This document shows positions 1-12,059 of a stretch of DNA of 64,000 nt, piece by piece. Numbering within the stretch: position 1 is the stretch's first letter; every line of letters begins with the position of its first letter. A program made the translations under genes and the position numbers. The notes beneath the pieces were generated by a model. The model was given only the letters and a program-made list of their open reading frames with translations, ran no database searches and was not told the origin of the DNA. The DNA comes from Branchiostoma floridae (lineage: Eukaryota > Chordata > Leptocardii > Amphioxiformes > Branchiostomatidae), in contig NC_049981.1 in NCBI RefSeq assembly GCF_000003815.2, positions 31,766,161 through 31,830,160 of the forward strand, given 5' to 3'.

Positions 1-84
1 CAATGTGTAGATATACATGTATCAATGACAATCATAGAAGATACCTAACAGATACACAAGAATACATGTATGATGATATCAATT

Positions 85-135
85 AATCTCCAAGCAGATC
101 CTACGGTGCCATAAGATAGTATCAAAGCTGGCCAA
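85..135. mobile_element. MITE terminal fragment
   Basis: This short stretch starting near CTCCAAGCAGATCCTACGG matches, in reverse, one end of the inverted-repeat element at 28135-28351. Only one end is visible here, so it is a solo or truncated copy. The rest of 1-300 shows no gene. Confidence 0.4.
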
Positions 136-299
136 AGGGAGTCAAACAGGCACGGGAAGTTTGATACATTACTATACATTACGCACCATGGATCTGAATT
201 GAGATTAGATATCAATCCATTCAACTTTATGTAAAACCATGTAGCAACTTATAGACACCCAGGTAATAGGATACACCAAGTAGCAATTACTCAAACAAC

Positions 300-3090
300 T
301 GGATACGACTTTGGAGTTTGGAGCATGTAGCAACCTCATTTGCTTTGAATCCTTTAAAAGCAAGATCTATAGTCGACCACAGAGCCAGAAATAGCTTTAA
401 AAGCAGAAAGCATACATACCCAACAGGCTGACTTACTAGTAATGTTGGAAAGATACACTTCAAGTTTAAACAGAAACATATTGTAATATACCCCTGCCTT
501 GTTGCTGTTGGCATTTCCTTTATCACAGCCATGGGTGTTTCTGTAACAGGCTATTACCAGTAACTGCCTCCCTATAAACCCAAGATCCATACTTAAAGTC
601 ATGTTTGTGCTTTCCAAATGACAAGGGGAATGTTACATACCTTCAAACTGAACTATAACATAGCCATTGTAGGTACTTCTACTGTCATATGAAAGCCATA
701 GATCGTTTTCTTGTGTGTCTCAATTGTCCTCCTTTCAAACTCTCAAAGCAAGATCTATGAATATGTCTCTGCGTTCCAAAAGAAGAAATGGCTTTGAAAG
801 CCATTTTCCAAACATAACCAGCAGGGGTTACATTTAGTAAATGTTGGAAATATATACCACAAACACACGTTATGCTATATGATTGTAGGTACATTGTACT
901 TCAGTATCAAAGCCGTTAGTCTTTCAGTGAAGCATTGTCTCATTACTGCGCTGCTTTAAAGCAAGATCTATGGTCATGTCTGCATTTTCCCGGAGAAATA
1001 TTTCGGTAAGCCGGGGCTAAACATTAACCCAGCGGCCCACGATGTTGGGAAGATATACTTCAAACAGGAACACATTACTTCCCAGTACAGGCTTTATCAT
1101 ATCAAAGCCACGGGTGTTTCATGAAACATCAAGCTGGCTCTGAAACCGTGTTCCTTCAAAGGCGAGATCCATGGCTATGTCTGTACCAGGTTTCAAATGC
1201 AGACCCGTAGCAATAAACCATCAGTCCTGGAATGCCACTGTCAGTGGCTGGACAGGCACTGACAGTGGCATTTCAGACGCAAATCAGCAGAAGACCTCCA
1301 CTGACAGGCCTGCAATACGTCTGGCAAGTACAAATCGGGCTCTGCACTGATCTGGGACTGTCTTGACAGGCCTGAAAGCGCTTAGGACTGTCTTGACAGG
1401 CCTGAAATACGACTGTTGATGACAGTCCCACCACTGTCAGCCATGGCAAATCACAATCTTGTATTAATTAGGCATCTAGCGAATCAGATACCAGCTCTTT
1501 TAATTGGCTGCAGGCCCAGGGAAGTTTGAACTGAGACAGTTAGGTTTTTGAGCTCAGCTAGAGAAGGACAGCAGGGATATTTACTCTGTATCCAGGCCTC
1601 CATCTGTCAGACTTTGCAGCTTGGAAAGGAGATTGATTGCCATAACTATTGTTTGGAAGTACTGTGGATGTGGGGGGAAGTGTACATCATGTTTCTGAGG
1701 TAAGATATTAGTGACAAATGGCCACATTTTGAATTTTGACAATTGTTGGGAGGGGGGCATGGCAGACTGTGCTATAGACTGGGTGCCTTAAACAAATAGG
1801 TACAGAATTAACAATCATGTACATGCATTTGTGTACCGTCAGTTGTTGTCTTGTTCTTTAAGAGACTTATTTGGTTGTGGTTTCAGAACTTCATATTATA
1901 AGCATTTTATAAACTTGTCAAATCAATGACAGAGGAGGTATTGACGATGCCCCATTCTTGTCTATAATGGTTTTTCTGCTTCAGTTACTTTTTGAAGCAT
2001 TTTGCAGTTGCATAAATTTCTGTACTCTATGTAGATAGAACCTAGTTAGCCAAAATCTTTCTATTGTTCAGTTTTTGTATAATTTTTACCTCCAAAATCT
2101 AGTACATGAGCAGAAGTGTTTTGTTATGTAAGAGCAGATCTACGACTGTCAGCGACTGTTTTACGTCTGTCAGCCTCTGGGAATCCACGACTGTCAGTCA
2201 TGATTCAACGACTGTTCTACGACTGTCAGCCACTGGGAATCTATGACTGTCAGTCATGATCTAACGACTGTTTCTACGACTGAAAATTTGCATATTTTGT
2301 GAATAATTAGTGGCTGATACAGTGCACTGACAGGCCCTGATCAGAGGCAAAACAGTGCTGTCTGACAGTCACTGACAGTGCCATTCCAGACCTGATAGTT
2401 TGTTAAGGGGAAATAGCTTTCTGAGTTGAAAACATAAAAATACACCAGGGATAGAGATAGTATACAGAAGCAATATGATTTAATGTACCGTGAATATCAA
2501 AATCATAAGTCTTATTGTGGAGCTTATATAGCTTGACGAAAATTGCATTCCCCTTTGAAAAGCAAGACCTATGGTAATTACTAAGTATATACAGTTTCTG
2601 AAACTGGAAACAGCTTTAAAAGTTGAATCCATACATAACATTTCAACATAGATACCTCTAAGCTAACATTGAATGCATGAGTCTTTTTTGGAAGCATTTA
2701 TAACTAAAGCTGACTCGTAGTCATATTCATAAGTGCGTTTCTCTTGAAAAGCAAGATCTTTTTGTTATGGTTGTAAAACTTTCAAGAACCAGAAATAGCT
2801 TTGCAAAACAGAGCCATATACATAACCCAAGGGTAGAGTTATGTTGTAATCTTTAAGCATCTTTGCTTGGTTGGCAGAAATGCACATCACTAGGACTTGG
2901 CAGCAACTTCTGCTTGGACCTGATTGTTCTGATAAAAGATCTCACATTACATGTACCTTGCTCCTAATCAATATCATTGAGCAACATCTAAGCCATGGCT
3001 ACGCTGTCCAAATCCAGAAATAGCTCTGTAAGCCGGACCCACACATAACCGGGAGGCAGAGTTAATGTTGAGGCTGATTGCACTGATGGA
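300..3090. repeat. Degenerate tandem repeat, about 200-bp unit
   Basis: Units share an order of motifs: GCAAGATCTATGG, then AGAAATAGCTTT, then CATACATAACCCA, then AATGTTGGAAGATA. Copies begin near 355, 744, 957, 1157, 2563, 2740 and 2980. The copies are strongly diverged, so the array is old. A transposon at 1221-2395 interrupts it. No coding exon is seen; the open frames near the left end fall inside repeat units and look accidental. Confidence 0.7.
1221..2395. mobile_element. Non-autonomous inverted-repeat transposon, 1.2 kb
   Basis: The left end reads TCAGTCCTGGAATGCCACTG and the right end, reversed, reads TCAGGTCTGGAATGGCACTG, three differences in twenty bases. Inside both ends are subterminal repeats: GACAGGCCTGA-like boxes near 1290-1400 and CGACTGTCAG-like boxes near 2145-2280. 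The flanks on both sides belong to the same tandem array, so the element inserted into a repeat unit. No transposase frame is visible. The superfamily is not clear. Confidence 0.75.
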
Positions 3091-3164
3091 TATCCAGACA
3101 CAGGCAGGAAAAGGGCGCTCTGTTGCACTGTGATGGGGTCAGGCCTCGTTTGTCAGTCTGGCAT

Positions 3165-3690
3165 CTGACCACTCAAAAGATCCTATATCACGCCTGGAAG
3201 TTACTGGAAATGCATGTCTCACATTTTACTCAAGAGTAGTGGACTCAAAAGATCCTTTATCACACCAGGCTGGAAATGTGTGTCTCCTGCTTTTACTCAA
3301 GAGTCGCGGGCCATAATGGTTCGTCAGTAAGCCGGTGTATGTCAGTCTGGCATCTCACGATTCAAAAGATCCTATATCCTATATCAAGTTGGAAATGCAT
3401 GTCTCTGGTTTTTACTCAAGAGTAGTGGACTCAAAAGATCCTATATCACACCTAGCTGGGAATGCATGTCTACGGTTTTTACTCAAGAGTCGCGGGCCAT
3501 AATGGCTTGTTGGTATACTATAAGGCTTATGTATATCACACCAAGCTGGAAATGTGTGTCTGGGGTTTTTACTCAATAGTAGTGGACTCAAAAGATCCTA
3601 TATCACACCAAGCTGGAATTGCATGTCTGGGGTTTTTACTCAAGAGTCGTGGGCCATGATGGCTGGTCGGTAAGGCTTATGTCAGGATTT
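3165..3690. repeat. Tandem repeat, roughly 70-110-bp units
   Basis: The phrase CTCAAAAGATCCTATATCAC followed by GGAAATGCATGTCT and TTTTTACTCAAGAGT recurs from 3175 to 3650. Longer units add a segment containing CGCGGGCCATAATGG. Repeat copies explain the short open frame at 3462-3659. Confidence 0.75.
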
Positions 3691-3736
3691 TTGGTCAGTC
3701 TTACCAGCAAAATGTACCTCACCAGTGTAAAACCGT

Positions 3737-3775
3737 ATGCATGATGATGATGATGACGATGATGATGATGATGAC
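3737..3775. repeat. GAT microsatellite
   Basis: About twelve GAT triplets with one GAC. Poly-Asp or poly-His frames across it are artefacts. Confidence 0.9.
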
Positions 3776-3902
3776 CAGCTACAGGACAAACAGGCCACGT
3801 GTTCAAATCCCGACCAGAGTAAAAATTCAGGAACCAGCAGTTTTGCAAAAGATGCATTTATATATAATATAGGGAAAGATGTAGTTTGTCGAAGAAGATT
3901 AG

Positions 3903-4045
3903 ACATCCAGGTAATAATATGCTCAAAAGCAGTTAAGCAACTGGATATGATTTTGGAAACGGTCATACGTTTCAGATAGTATCCACTATCTTTCGTCAGT
4001 GACTCAGTTTGGTAAAAAGTTTCAGATCTTCTGGAAGGAATCAAA
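3903..4045. repeat. Dispersed repeat related to 38185-38285
   Basis: The segment carries, on the minus strand, a stretch around TCACTGACGAAAGATAGTGG followed by CTATCTGAAACGTATGACCG. The same text appears on the plus strand at 38195-38280, and shorter pieces occur near 265-300 and 29100-29150. It is a multicopy family; a retroelement tail is possible but not shown. Confidence 0.6.
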
Positions 4046-6375
4046 ACATCATCATTGGCGGCTAACAGCAACGCTTCAAGGTGAAATCTGTAGTTTAGTA
4101 GCCATCATCTGTTTGGCAGTCGGCCTGCAGGGTTGATCAATAAGAATGTTACAGTAACGGCACCGCAGAAAAGCTCGCTCAGCTCGCAGAACCCATTTCT
4201 GGCATAGATCGAGGCAGTTAGTATCGGCTTCCTGAGTCAGAACATGCTGTGATGGGGATTTGGCTATTAAAGACAGAAACATCAATATTGAAATTGCGCA
4301 AGACGCACTTCAAGGGAAAATGATGGCAATTTTCTTTTTTTTATGACGACCATTTTTGAAGCCCTCTTTTGGCAACTTTGACAGCACTGGTAATATTCAA
4401 CTTCTATTTCAATTCCTCACTCCATTGTTACACTTAAAAGTATACCATTTCTGGAGTAAGCACTCAAGTCTACATACAAGTATTCTTGATAAATGCATCT
4501 CCTATGAGTATGACCTTGATAAAGGACATCTTCTACAAAGATCTTTCACCCTGTACAGGTCACCATTGACTGCCTGCTCTGTTATCGGTTTTCTCTGTCA
4601 TAAACATCGAGTTGCCTCTACAAGGTCGTCCGTCAAACTAAGCTTTGATTTCACGGACAGAAGATGAGATACAAATGAGATAGTATCTGAAAAAACATTT
4701 TCTTCTAAAGCCACACCAATTTAATTTGTTGGTTGTCAGATACAAAAAAAATATGCGTAACTTGAAAAACATAAAGAAGCCAAAGCCAGAGGACCAGGTT
4801 TATGCCTTGGTGCACTCAGTTTTATGGAGTGAATTCCGTCATGTTCACGTTTCACTCCCAGCCTGTTGCTTGATATCCTTTTGCTATATCTTCACTTTGA
4901 AAGATCTGAAAACCAACGTGTTAAATTGGTAATACTAAGGTCTAATAGACTTTAGAATTAGACAAACAATGATGGCTGAAAAACAGTCAAATTTATCAAA
5001 ATGTAAAGTAAAATTTGCCAAGTTTGGTCATCAATCATCATTCCCACCACCCCCCAAAAGTTACCTTTACACTAAGTTACAGAAGGAGGTTTTCAACCTC
5101 CTTGGTTACAGCAACCTTGTTTTGCTGAATTGTACTCTCCATAACCACTTAGGAACGCCTGGTAAGGGCTAACAAGCATCTTCTGTTTGACCTTGCACAA
5201 GGGCATCCTGGAAACTTTTCCCGTCCTCTGTCATCCCGGGGAGACAGCTGGGCGATCCTTAACTACAGCCAAGTCTTTCCCCTAAATCCTGGGAGCTGTC
5301 TGTTTCAATTCTGCTGCAGACAGAAATGGGGGGTAATTGCAGGTCAGGGAAGCTACAAGACAGAACTTTGGAGGACAGCCAGCTGAAGCTTTCCTGAGGG
5401 TGTGGAGGGGTTTCTGGGAATTCAGGTTTCACTAAAACACCAGGATTTTTTACAGCATAGGGGTATCTTCCTGAAAATTTCAAAATTTACAAACCTCAGA
5501 AACAATATTTCCTGCATTTTGAGGGCCAAATTTAGTGAAATGAATCTAACATTTTTTATACATTTGCTACAAAACAACAGAAAACGTCACAAAGAACACT
5601 GAGATAGTTTATGTTCTTTCTGTTATTATAATATTAACAATACTAAACACAAGAAGGCAATAGTTCTAAGTTTCTTGGCAGTTTTCAACATAAATGTATT
5701 TTTTTGTATATCGTATCGTGTTCTGAAGTATCTATCATTTCAAGACCTCTTTCAAGCTCTCTTCACATAAATAGAGCTCAAATAAGAATCCTTGACTTAG
5801 GGATGCAGCCTATACTGTCTGGAGTGAATCATAATGACAGCATTCAGATGCACACTCCCTACACAACACAATTTGAAGGTTAAATGCACAGTCATACAAT
5901 AAGGGCCAAGGGCATTATACAAGGTATAATTTACAACATCGCTCTAAGCCCCCTTATAGGTTTAGTATTCATATCCTTTACTCCATCTTGTGATGAGACA
6001 GTAGCAATTCAATCAAAGGGACTAGGGTTATGATTACATAGCTGGATGTATGACTGTGTGATTGCCAGTAATGGGCAGAATTGCCCCAGATTGTGGTGCA
6101 GTTGTGCATGGCGTAATCAAAAGGTGAGACGTCGAACATGAATTGTTCATCCAAGTCAAGTTCGCAGAGGGTCGCCGGCAAAAGGTGAGACGTGGAACAT
6201 TCCACAAATCAAACAAGCAGAAGGGTTTTGATCTTGAAGTTTGATTTCAAGGTTAACATTGTAAAGTGGGGATAACTGTAAAATGGTTCTTTCACTTGAA
6301 GGTGCAATAAAATTTTGGAACCAAATCAATAGTGTCACTGAATCGTACAATAAGACAATAAGACGAGCAAATTAT
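4046..6375. other. Intergenic, no gene seen
   Basis: Apart from the MITE at 4712-4930 I see no coding exon, RNA gene or clear repeat here. The plus-strand frame at 4356-4667 (103 codons) resembles no known family and has no convincing splice context. Confidence 0.5.
4712..4930. mobile_element. MITE, 'CACACCAATTT' family
   Basis: The left end ACACCAATTTAATTTGTTGG pairs with the right end, which reversed begins ACCAATTTAACACGTTGG and continues into TTTTCAGAT. A related copy with the same arrangement lies at 57106-57336, and a short hairpin version at 33011-33080. Confidence 0.7.
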
Positions 6376-7074
6376 GGCCCACTTTACATTATGCTTTTCG
6401 CGTTAGCGGTGAAATTTCCCGCTGACGGGACGCCGCTATCGGGACCTCTTTACACACCGCCAGGAAATCTGGCAGGACACCCGCGGTGCTTAGGGCATGC
6501 GGCAGTGACCTTACCTGACCCTCTGTGACATAAGGCGCGAATAAAATATATGGCGGGAGAGCCGCCACCACATTTGTTGCTCGCCGTGTTTCAGATGTTT
6601 TTCTTTACGTGTCTCATTCCCGTTATGTCCAACATGAGGTAGGGAGCAAGGCTAGCGCGCAGGAGACGCCTGACATACCGGGAGATGATGGTCGGACGTC
6701 GCCCAGCTAGAATTCACCCTGCTTACCCCACTGCCCTTGCTTTGGCACGAGGTGGCGATCCTATCAACAGGGCGATTTGGAGTTACGTAAGGTTACCGGC
6801 GACCTTTTGGCAGAAGTTTGTCCAGGGCACACTGTGTGATGCAGAATTCTACAAATTAGCTTTATGCTAATCGCTGAACCCTGACCTCCCGCTAACGCGA
6901 GCCCGACGAGTTCTCTTTATACACAGTTTGAAGTTGTCGGGGACTCCAGCTGAGCCAACGGGTGTACACTTCGGAGTGGACGGAAGAAAATTTGAAGATA
7001 GCGGGACTACGTTAACGGGAACTCTCTTTACACGGGGCTCCCGCTAACGCGAAAAGCGTAATGTAAAGTGGGCC
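6376..7074. mobile_element. Inverted-repeat DNA transposon, 0.7 kb
   Basis: Both ends carry a 34-bp terminal inverted repeat starting GGCCCACTTTACATTAYGCT and continuing TTTCGCGTTAGCGG, with a single difference between ends. The interior is rich in CpG and in GCTAACGCG-like boxes and encodes no recognisable transposase. The near-identity of the ends suggests fairly recent mobility. A short solo piece (TGTAAAGTGGG) sits at 27240. Confidence 0.85.
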
Positions 7075-7325
7075 TAAGACCCGCCGCATTCATTCTGAAC
7101 CGCGAATCTATCACTAACTACCATAACATACGACTGTCATGCAAAAACAACACAATCAATTCATGCATTTAATTTTAAATTTACTGTTCATAAGCCATCA
7201 GGACTACCCAGGGCAAGCATCCCTCAGATATTGAGCTGTTCATGACATTCTTTAGAAGGCCCAAATAACACAAAATCCTCAACTATAGGGTACCCAGGCA
7301 GTGCAGTTATGAATTCCTAGAGATC

Positions 7326-8256
7326 AATAAAGTTTATTGCAAATTCTTGCCCGTGGGCTAATTGCAGGTAACATGAGAGATTTTAACAGTGTAACAAAAC
7401 AATAACACAAGTGTCTACTCTAGTCTAAAACTAGTAAAAGCTTTAATTCTAGATCCTGGGTTATTGGGTTCAACTCCTTTTTCAAAGACAGTGGAAGACA
7501 AAAGATCCCACCTTTCCTATTACGTTTGGGTTTTGTAAAGTTAGAAGGAGAATTGTTTTCTTTTCGTCAGTGAATGTAAAGAAGTTTGGGTGGAATTTGG
7601 TGGCCTCTTCAAACAGCTCTTTTCTTTCGTGATCATAGAAAGAGCAGTTTGACATAAAATCTGTTTCGTCTTCCACCGTGTTTGACGTGCACTGTTTGCA
7701 CGTTCTTTAAAATACAGGAAGCTTCTTGTACCGTCCTCTCTCAATTTGATTTGATTATATGGATGACATCGATGCGCTGGCATCAAATCAGCCACTAGAA
7801 AAAAAAAAACATACTTCAACCATACTGTAATTAAAATGTGTTTCGTCTTCCACCAATTGACAAGGTACCAGAGCAGCAGACATTGCTTGAGTACAGATGG
7901 TGGGACCTGTCCAAGGTAATCAGGATTTTACAGAGAGTTCCTTTCGCTAATTAGATTTGTACCCATTAGTGAACACATGTCGATGACCTCCTGCTGGGGG
8001 TCAATTTCCTTATCTCACCATCTTCTCACATTTCACTTTCGGTCAGAAGATGGGAGAGAAAGTGATAGTGTCATATTCACAGTGTAGCTTGACAGAATCA
8101 AGTTTATTGCAAATTCTTGCCCGTGGGCTAATTGCAGGTAACATAGATTCAAACAGTGTAAAATACAATAACACAAGTGTCTACTCTAGTCTAAAACTAG
8201 TAAAAGCTAACTCTAGATCCTGGGTTATTGGGTTCGACTCCTTTTTCTAAGACAGT
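7326..8256 (-). repeat. Two direct copies of a retroelement 3'-tail-like repeat
   Basis: Positions 7326-7496 and 8098-8256 are close copies of one 160-170-bp repeat. Read on the minus strand, each ends in CACGGGCAAGAATTTGCAAT followed by AAACTT, resembling a LINE or SINE 3' end. On the plus strand each contains GGGTTCGACTCC or GGGTTCAACTCC, similar to a tRNA B box. Between them, 7735-7810 contains a fragment of the MITE family found at 57743-58208. No gene is seen. Confidence 0.65.
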
Positions 8257-8679
8257 ATAGACAGACCAAGGAGGTGACAGACGCTGCATGTATGTACTAA
8301 AGTTTTATCATTAACACACAGGTTCATAGGGAAATTCTTAGCTACTACCAGTAGTTCTTTTTGACAAGCACAATGAACAGTAGACCACAACTAAACATTC
8401 CATGCTGAAAATCTTTTAACCTATTTGGCCAAACCCTAGCCTCTATCAGGCTCAACAGGTTGCTGGAAAAATAGAAGACTAGAAATTGACTGATAAATTT
8501 CTACTATTTTTCCAGCGAACCGTGGAGCCTGGTAGAGGCTAGCCAAACCCAAACACCCCAAGCCCTGCCATGTTAGCCAAGTGTAAGCATGCCAGAGGGG
8601 GACTTCACAACTCCCTGGTAAACTGTTTCACAGCCGGGTGGGAAGTGTGCAGGGCAGTTTACACCCAGCAAACATGTGC
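8257..8679. other. Intergenic, nothing recognised
   Basis: No coding exon is visible. A small inverted pair (GCCTCTATCAGGCTC near 8440 and GAGCCTGGTAGAGGC near 8525) suggests a short foldback element. Confidence 0.4.
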
Positions 8680-9870
8680 AAACCTCTCAGCACACAAGTG
8701 CGGGCCAGGGCCTGTGAGAGGGCTCTGTTCTATCTATTCGTCACTGTCAGTGGCTAGCTGCAAGGGGGAGATATGGGTATAGATTATATAGATATCCTTG
8801 GTCTACGTTCTGGAAAAAGGAGGTTCTTCCTCCACTGGACGTTTTCCTTAGAATATCTGTCAATCTCTTAGCACAGAAGCACACACCATTGGGGTGTGAA
8901 AGAGTTCTATTCTGTCTAGCTGTTGCTGTCAGTAGCTGCTCAGGATGCAAGAGGGAGATATGGGTTTGGATTATAGATATCCTTGGTCTATGTACTGGAA
9001 AAAGGAGGGTCTTCCTCTACTGGAATTTTCATGAGGAAAACCCTCTTTTTTCCCTAGATATCTGTCGATATCTTGGCACAGAAGCACATACATTTTGTAC
9101 CATTGAGGTGTGAAAGAGCTCTGTCTAGTCGTTACTGTTAAAACTTAAAAGTTGCTAAAGATACAAGAGACCTGCATGGAAATGGGGCTACCGTTATCAG
9201 GAAAGAAGATCTTCTCTTGAAATTTTTTATGTTAAAATCCCTCTCATTTCTTCTTCAAAGATCTCCATATGACTATAGTATAAATTGAAAGCTCTGACAG
9301 TGTTCTGTCCATTCCCTATTTTCGGGATGAACTGATGATACTGAATATATGCATGGGGTATTAGAGTTGGAATACTGAAGCTGTTGACCGTATCGCGAGA
9401 CGACAAGAGCCGAAGAGAAGATTAGAGTTGGAATATTTGGGGCTGTTATAAAGATTGAGAGTGTTCTTTGTATTTTCATTACTTTGAGATCTCCAACTTT
9501 CCCCCTGAAGATCTGTAAATCTCTTGGCACAGAAGCACACACCATTGGGGTGTGAACTTGTTCTGTTCTGCCTATCTGTCACTGTCACAAGATGCTCAGG
9601 ATGCAAGAAGGAGGCAGGGATATTTGTGACTGTTGGGAAATACGACTGTCTTCTCCCAAACTTTTTCCCCCAAAGATCTGTAAATATCTCGGTATACAAG
9701 CAATGGAGTGTGAAAGTACTTTGTTCTGAGAATCCATCATTGTCACAAGCTGCGCAGGATGCAAGAGGAAGATGTGGAAACGCCATGGTTGGAGTATTCT
9801 TCCAGGAATTTTCATTGGAAATATTCCAAAATTTCCCCCAAACTGCTGTAAATCTTAGCCTAGAAGCATG
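8680..9870. repeat. Degenerate tandem repeat, about 200-bp unit
   Basis: Units repeat a block with CACAGAAGCACACACCATTG, GGGGTGTGAAAGAG, TCTGTC..CTGTCA, then GGATGCAAGAGGGAGATATG, and often TATCCTTGGTCTA and a GGAAAAAGGAGG box. Copies lie near 8720, 8905, 9090, 9540 and 9700. Open frames in this region (for example 9361-9786 minus, 9524-9871 plus) cover repeat units on both strands and are not credible genes. Confidence 0.75.
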
Positions 9871-10225
9871 AAGCCATGTACAGGATATTCTATTTGTATG
9901 TAGTTTTCATCATTGTCAAAGCCTAATAGTATTTACTAATACAAAACAGTACATGGAAATAGGGTAAGGGTCTTCTTTTAATTCTAATTTGTCTAAAGAT
10001 CAATTTAAAGTGCATCTCTTATCATTATATACAGATACAAAATACGCCCAAAGTTCAGACACTGCTTGCTTCACACATGATATAACGTTATGCACCACAA
10101 AATGGATAAGACAACACAACCATGGACTCACCATACATGGGAAACTCCATGGTAAATTCATCAACTGCGCAGCCCTGACTAACTCAAACCGCTTAAAATC
10201 ACACACGCATCTCTGCACACAAAGT

Positions 10226-10345
10226 CACGCTGCGATCCGTCGTATAAACGCGTTCCGGAAACTCTCGGCAATCAGGGAGCGTTTACTTTGCCTCCAGGCG
10301 ATTCCGCGGATCTCGCAAGTCGAGCGCGGCGCCTAATTCCCGGGA
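10226..10345. other. Unexplained CpG-rich block
   Basis: This short block has many CpG dinucleotides and sites such as TTCCCGGGAA and TAATTGGC, in contrast with its AT-rich surroundings. It is not part of a visible repeat. A regulatory element or a remnant exon are both possible. The 115-codon plus frame at 9989-10336 ends inside it but resembles no family I know. Confidence 0.3.
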
Positions 10346-10459
10346 ACAGATAATTGGCAGAACCAAATTCATAGGTGGGTAAATTACAGAGCTGAGCTCA
10401 GCAGGCATTCCGCCACTGCGACTGGAAATGAGTGGGTACCGAGACTTCATGTATTGATA

Positions 10460-11990
10460 TGCATGGTGGGGCGAACCATTCCAATATGGGAGGGGTGATG
10501 GGGCATTCTCATCTTTCAAACGTTTGCTTTATGATAAAGCTATATTTATTGCCAGAACTCAGAAGTTATAGCAAAGCACTTGGTAAATGTTATATCAATT
10601 AATATGATTAATAAAGTCTATGTATTGTTGTGTTTATGCTATGTTTCTTATCAAATTTGTCTCCCCGCATATAAGTACAGACTGGAACATTCCTAAACGC
10701 TGCCGGAGATGAATTGATGTTACGCCTGGAAAGGACAATTTCACATCCAACAAAAATCCCCTTCAAATCAGTTTAGTTCACTCAAAAGTAAGGAATATTT
10801 TATTGACCCTGAAGGCGACCTGGTGCATAATGCTACAGTAACAAAACTCCCATGCAGTCTTTGCCAGGGCCGTAACAAGTTTCATTTGGTTGTCATACAC
10901 CTAGAGTACATATCATCAAATCTTGGACTTTCCTTTTTTGTTTAAATGGGGAACCAGGTGTACATGAATGCTAAGGTGGTTGTTTGGCACCAAGTTGGCA
11001 TTCGGCCTAAGTGTTTCCTGTAAAGTGTAATGCCAGTAATGAAAAATTTATGGTCGGTAGGGATTGTCTTTTCTAATTTTTTCAGACTTTGGTCCAAACT
11101 CTACTTTACAATACAGTTTAAAACTGAAATGCATGAGGACACATATTTCCAATGGTTACAAATCTGTGGATACATTTATCCTTAATTAGATATGACAAGC
11201 AGGTGTTCTTACTTGAATAGGAAGCAGACCAAGGAGCTTTTATCAACGAGCAGACTGAACAAAAATTCTAACTGGAAACTACCGATATGATTTTCTAGGG
11301 TATTTTGGAAGACAGAAAACACAACATTTTTTTTCCAAGGCCTTGGTTTTTTTAGGCAGCATGGAAAAGGTTAAGGATACTTAACACAACTTCTTGAAAA
11401 CTTTGAGAGAATAACAATGTCTGCAAGGTAGTCTTAAGTAGCTTACACTTACAGTTAGAGCGACTGAGCAATCTCTTATGACTCAGACTTCAGCCATTTT
11501 CTATCCTATTTCTTCCCTCTACAGAATAAACTGGAAGGTACTGGCCGGGAAAAGATCTACCTTCACTGGTGCAATCTTGTCCTATTAAAGATGGTATCAA
11601 CAAGCATGACTGATCACAGCCCTGTTCACACAAACATCTGATTCTGAAAGCGCATTTAGAGAGAGAGAGAGAATCTGATTGAGGCTTGCCAAAAGGCTCC
11701 CCTCTGCAAAATTACAATGTAAATCAGTGGTCAGTGAATAAAGGGATCCCTTCCCACTTTCTTAAGCTCGGAAGTGTCAAGGAAGATGTCAGTCAAGATG
11801 ACTTGATGCACCCCAGAAACCAAACTTTTGTTGTGGGAAATCGATAAAGCTCTCAAAATGTATGGAACTGATGTCAGAATGGCAGGAGGGAAATGATCTT
11901 TGACATGCTTGACACTGAAATGTTAGCTCCTTACCATTGCAGGTATTCATGAGTAGGTAAGTGTGTAAATGTATGGGTGGGTGGGGAATA
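10460..11990. other. Intergenic, no gene seen
   Basis: No exon, RNA gene or clear transposon recognised. There is a short GA run near 11660. Confidence 0.5.
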
Positions 11991-11996
11991 GGTAAG

Positions 11997-12050
11997 TGGA
12001 TGGATGGATGGATGGATGGATGGATGGATGGATGGATGGATGGATGGATG
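11997..12050. repeat. GGAT microsatellite
   Basis: Thirteen or so uninterrupted GGAT units. It sits at the left edge of the 12060-13690 tandem array. Confidence 0.95.
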
Positions 12051-12059
12051 AACAAACAA

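Noticed and set aside
3636-4071. Minus-strand frames of 73 and 129 codons with Ser or His runs
   Set aside because: They cross a GAT microsatellite and a dispersed repeat and match no family.
9273-9871. Overlapping frames of 90-141 codons on both strands
   Set aside because: They are built from a degenerate tandem repeat, with competing frames on both strands and no splice context.
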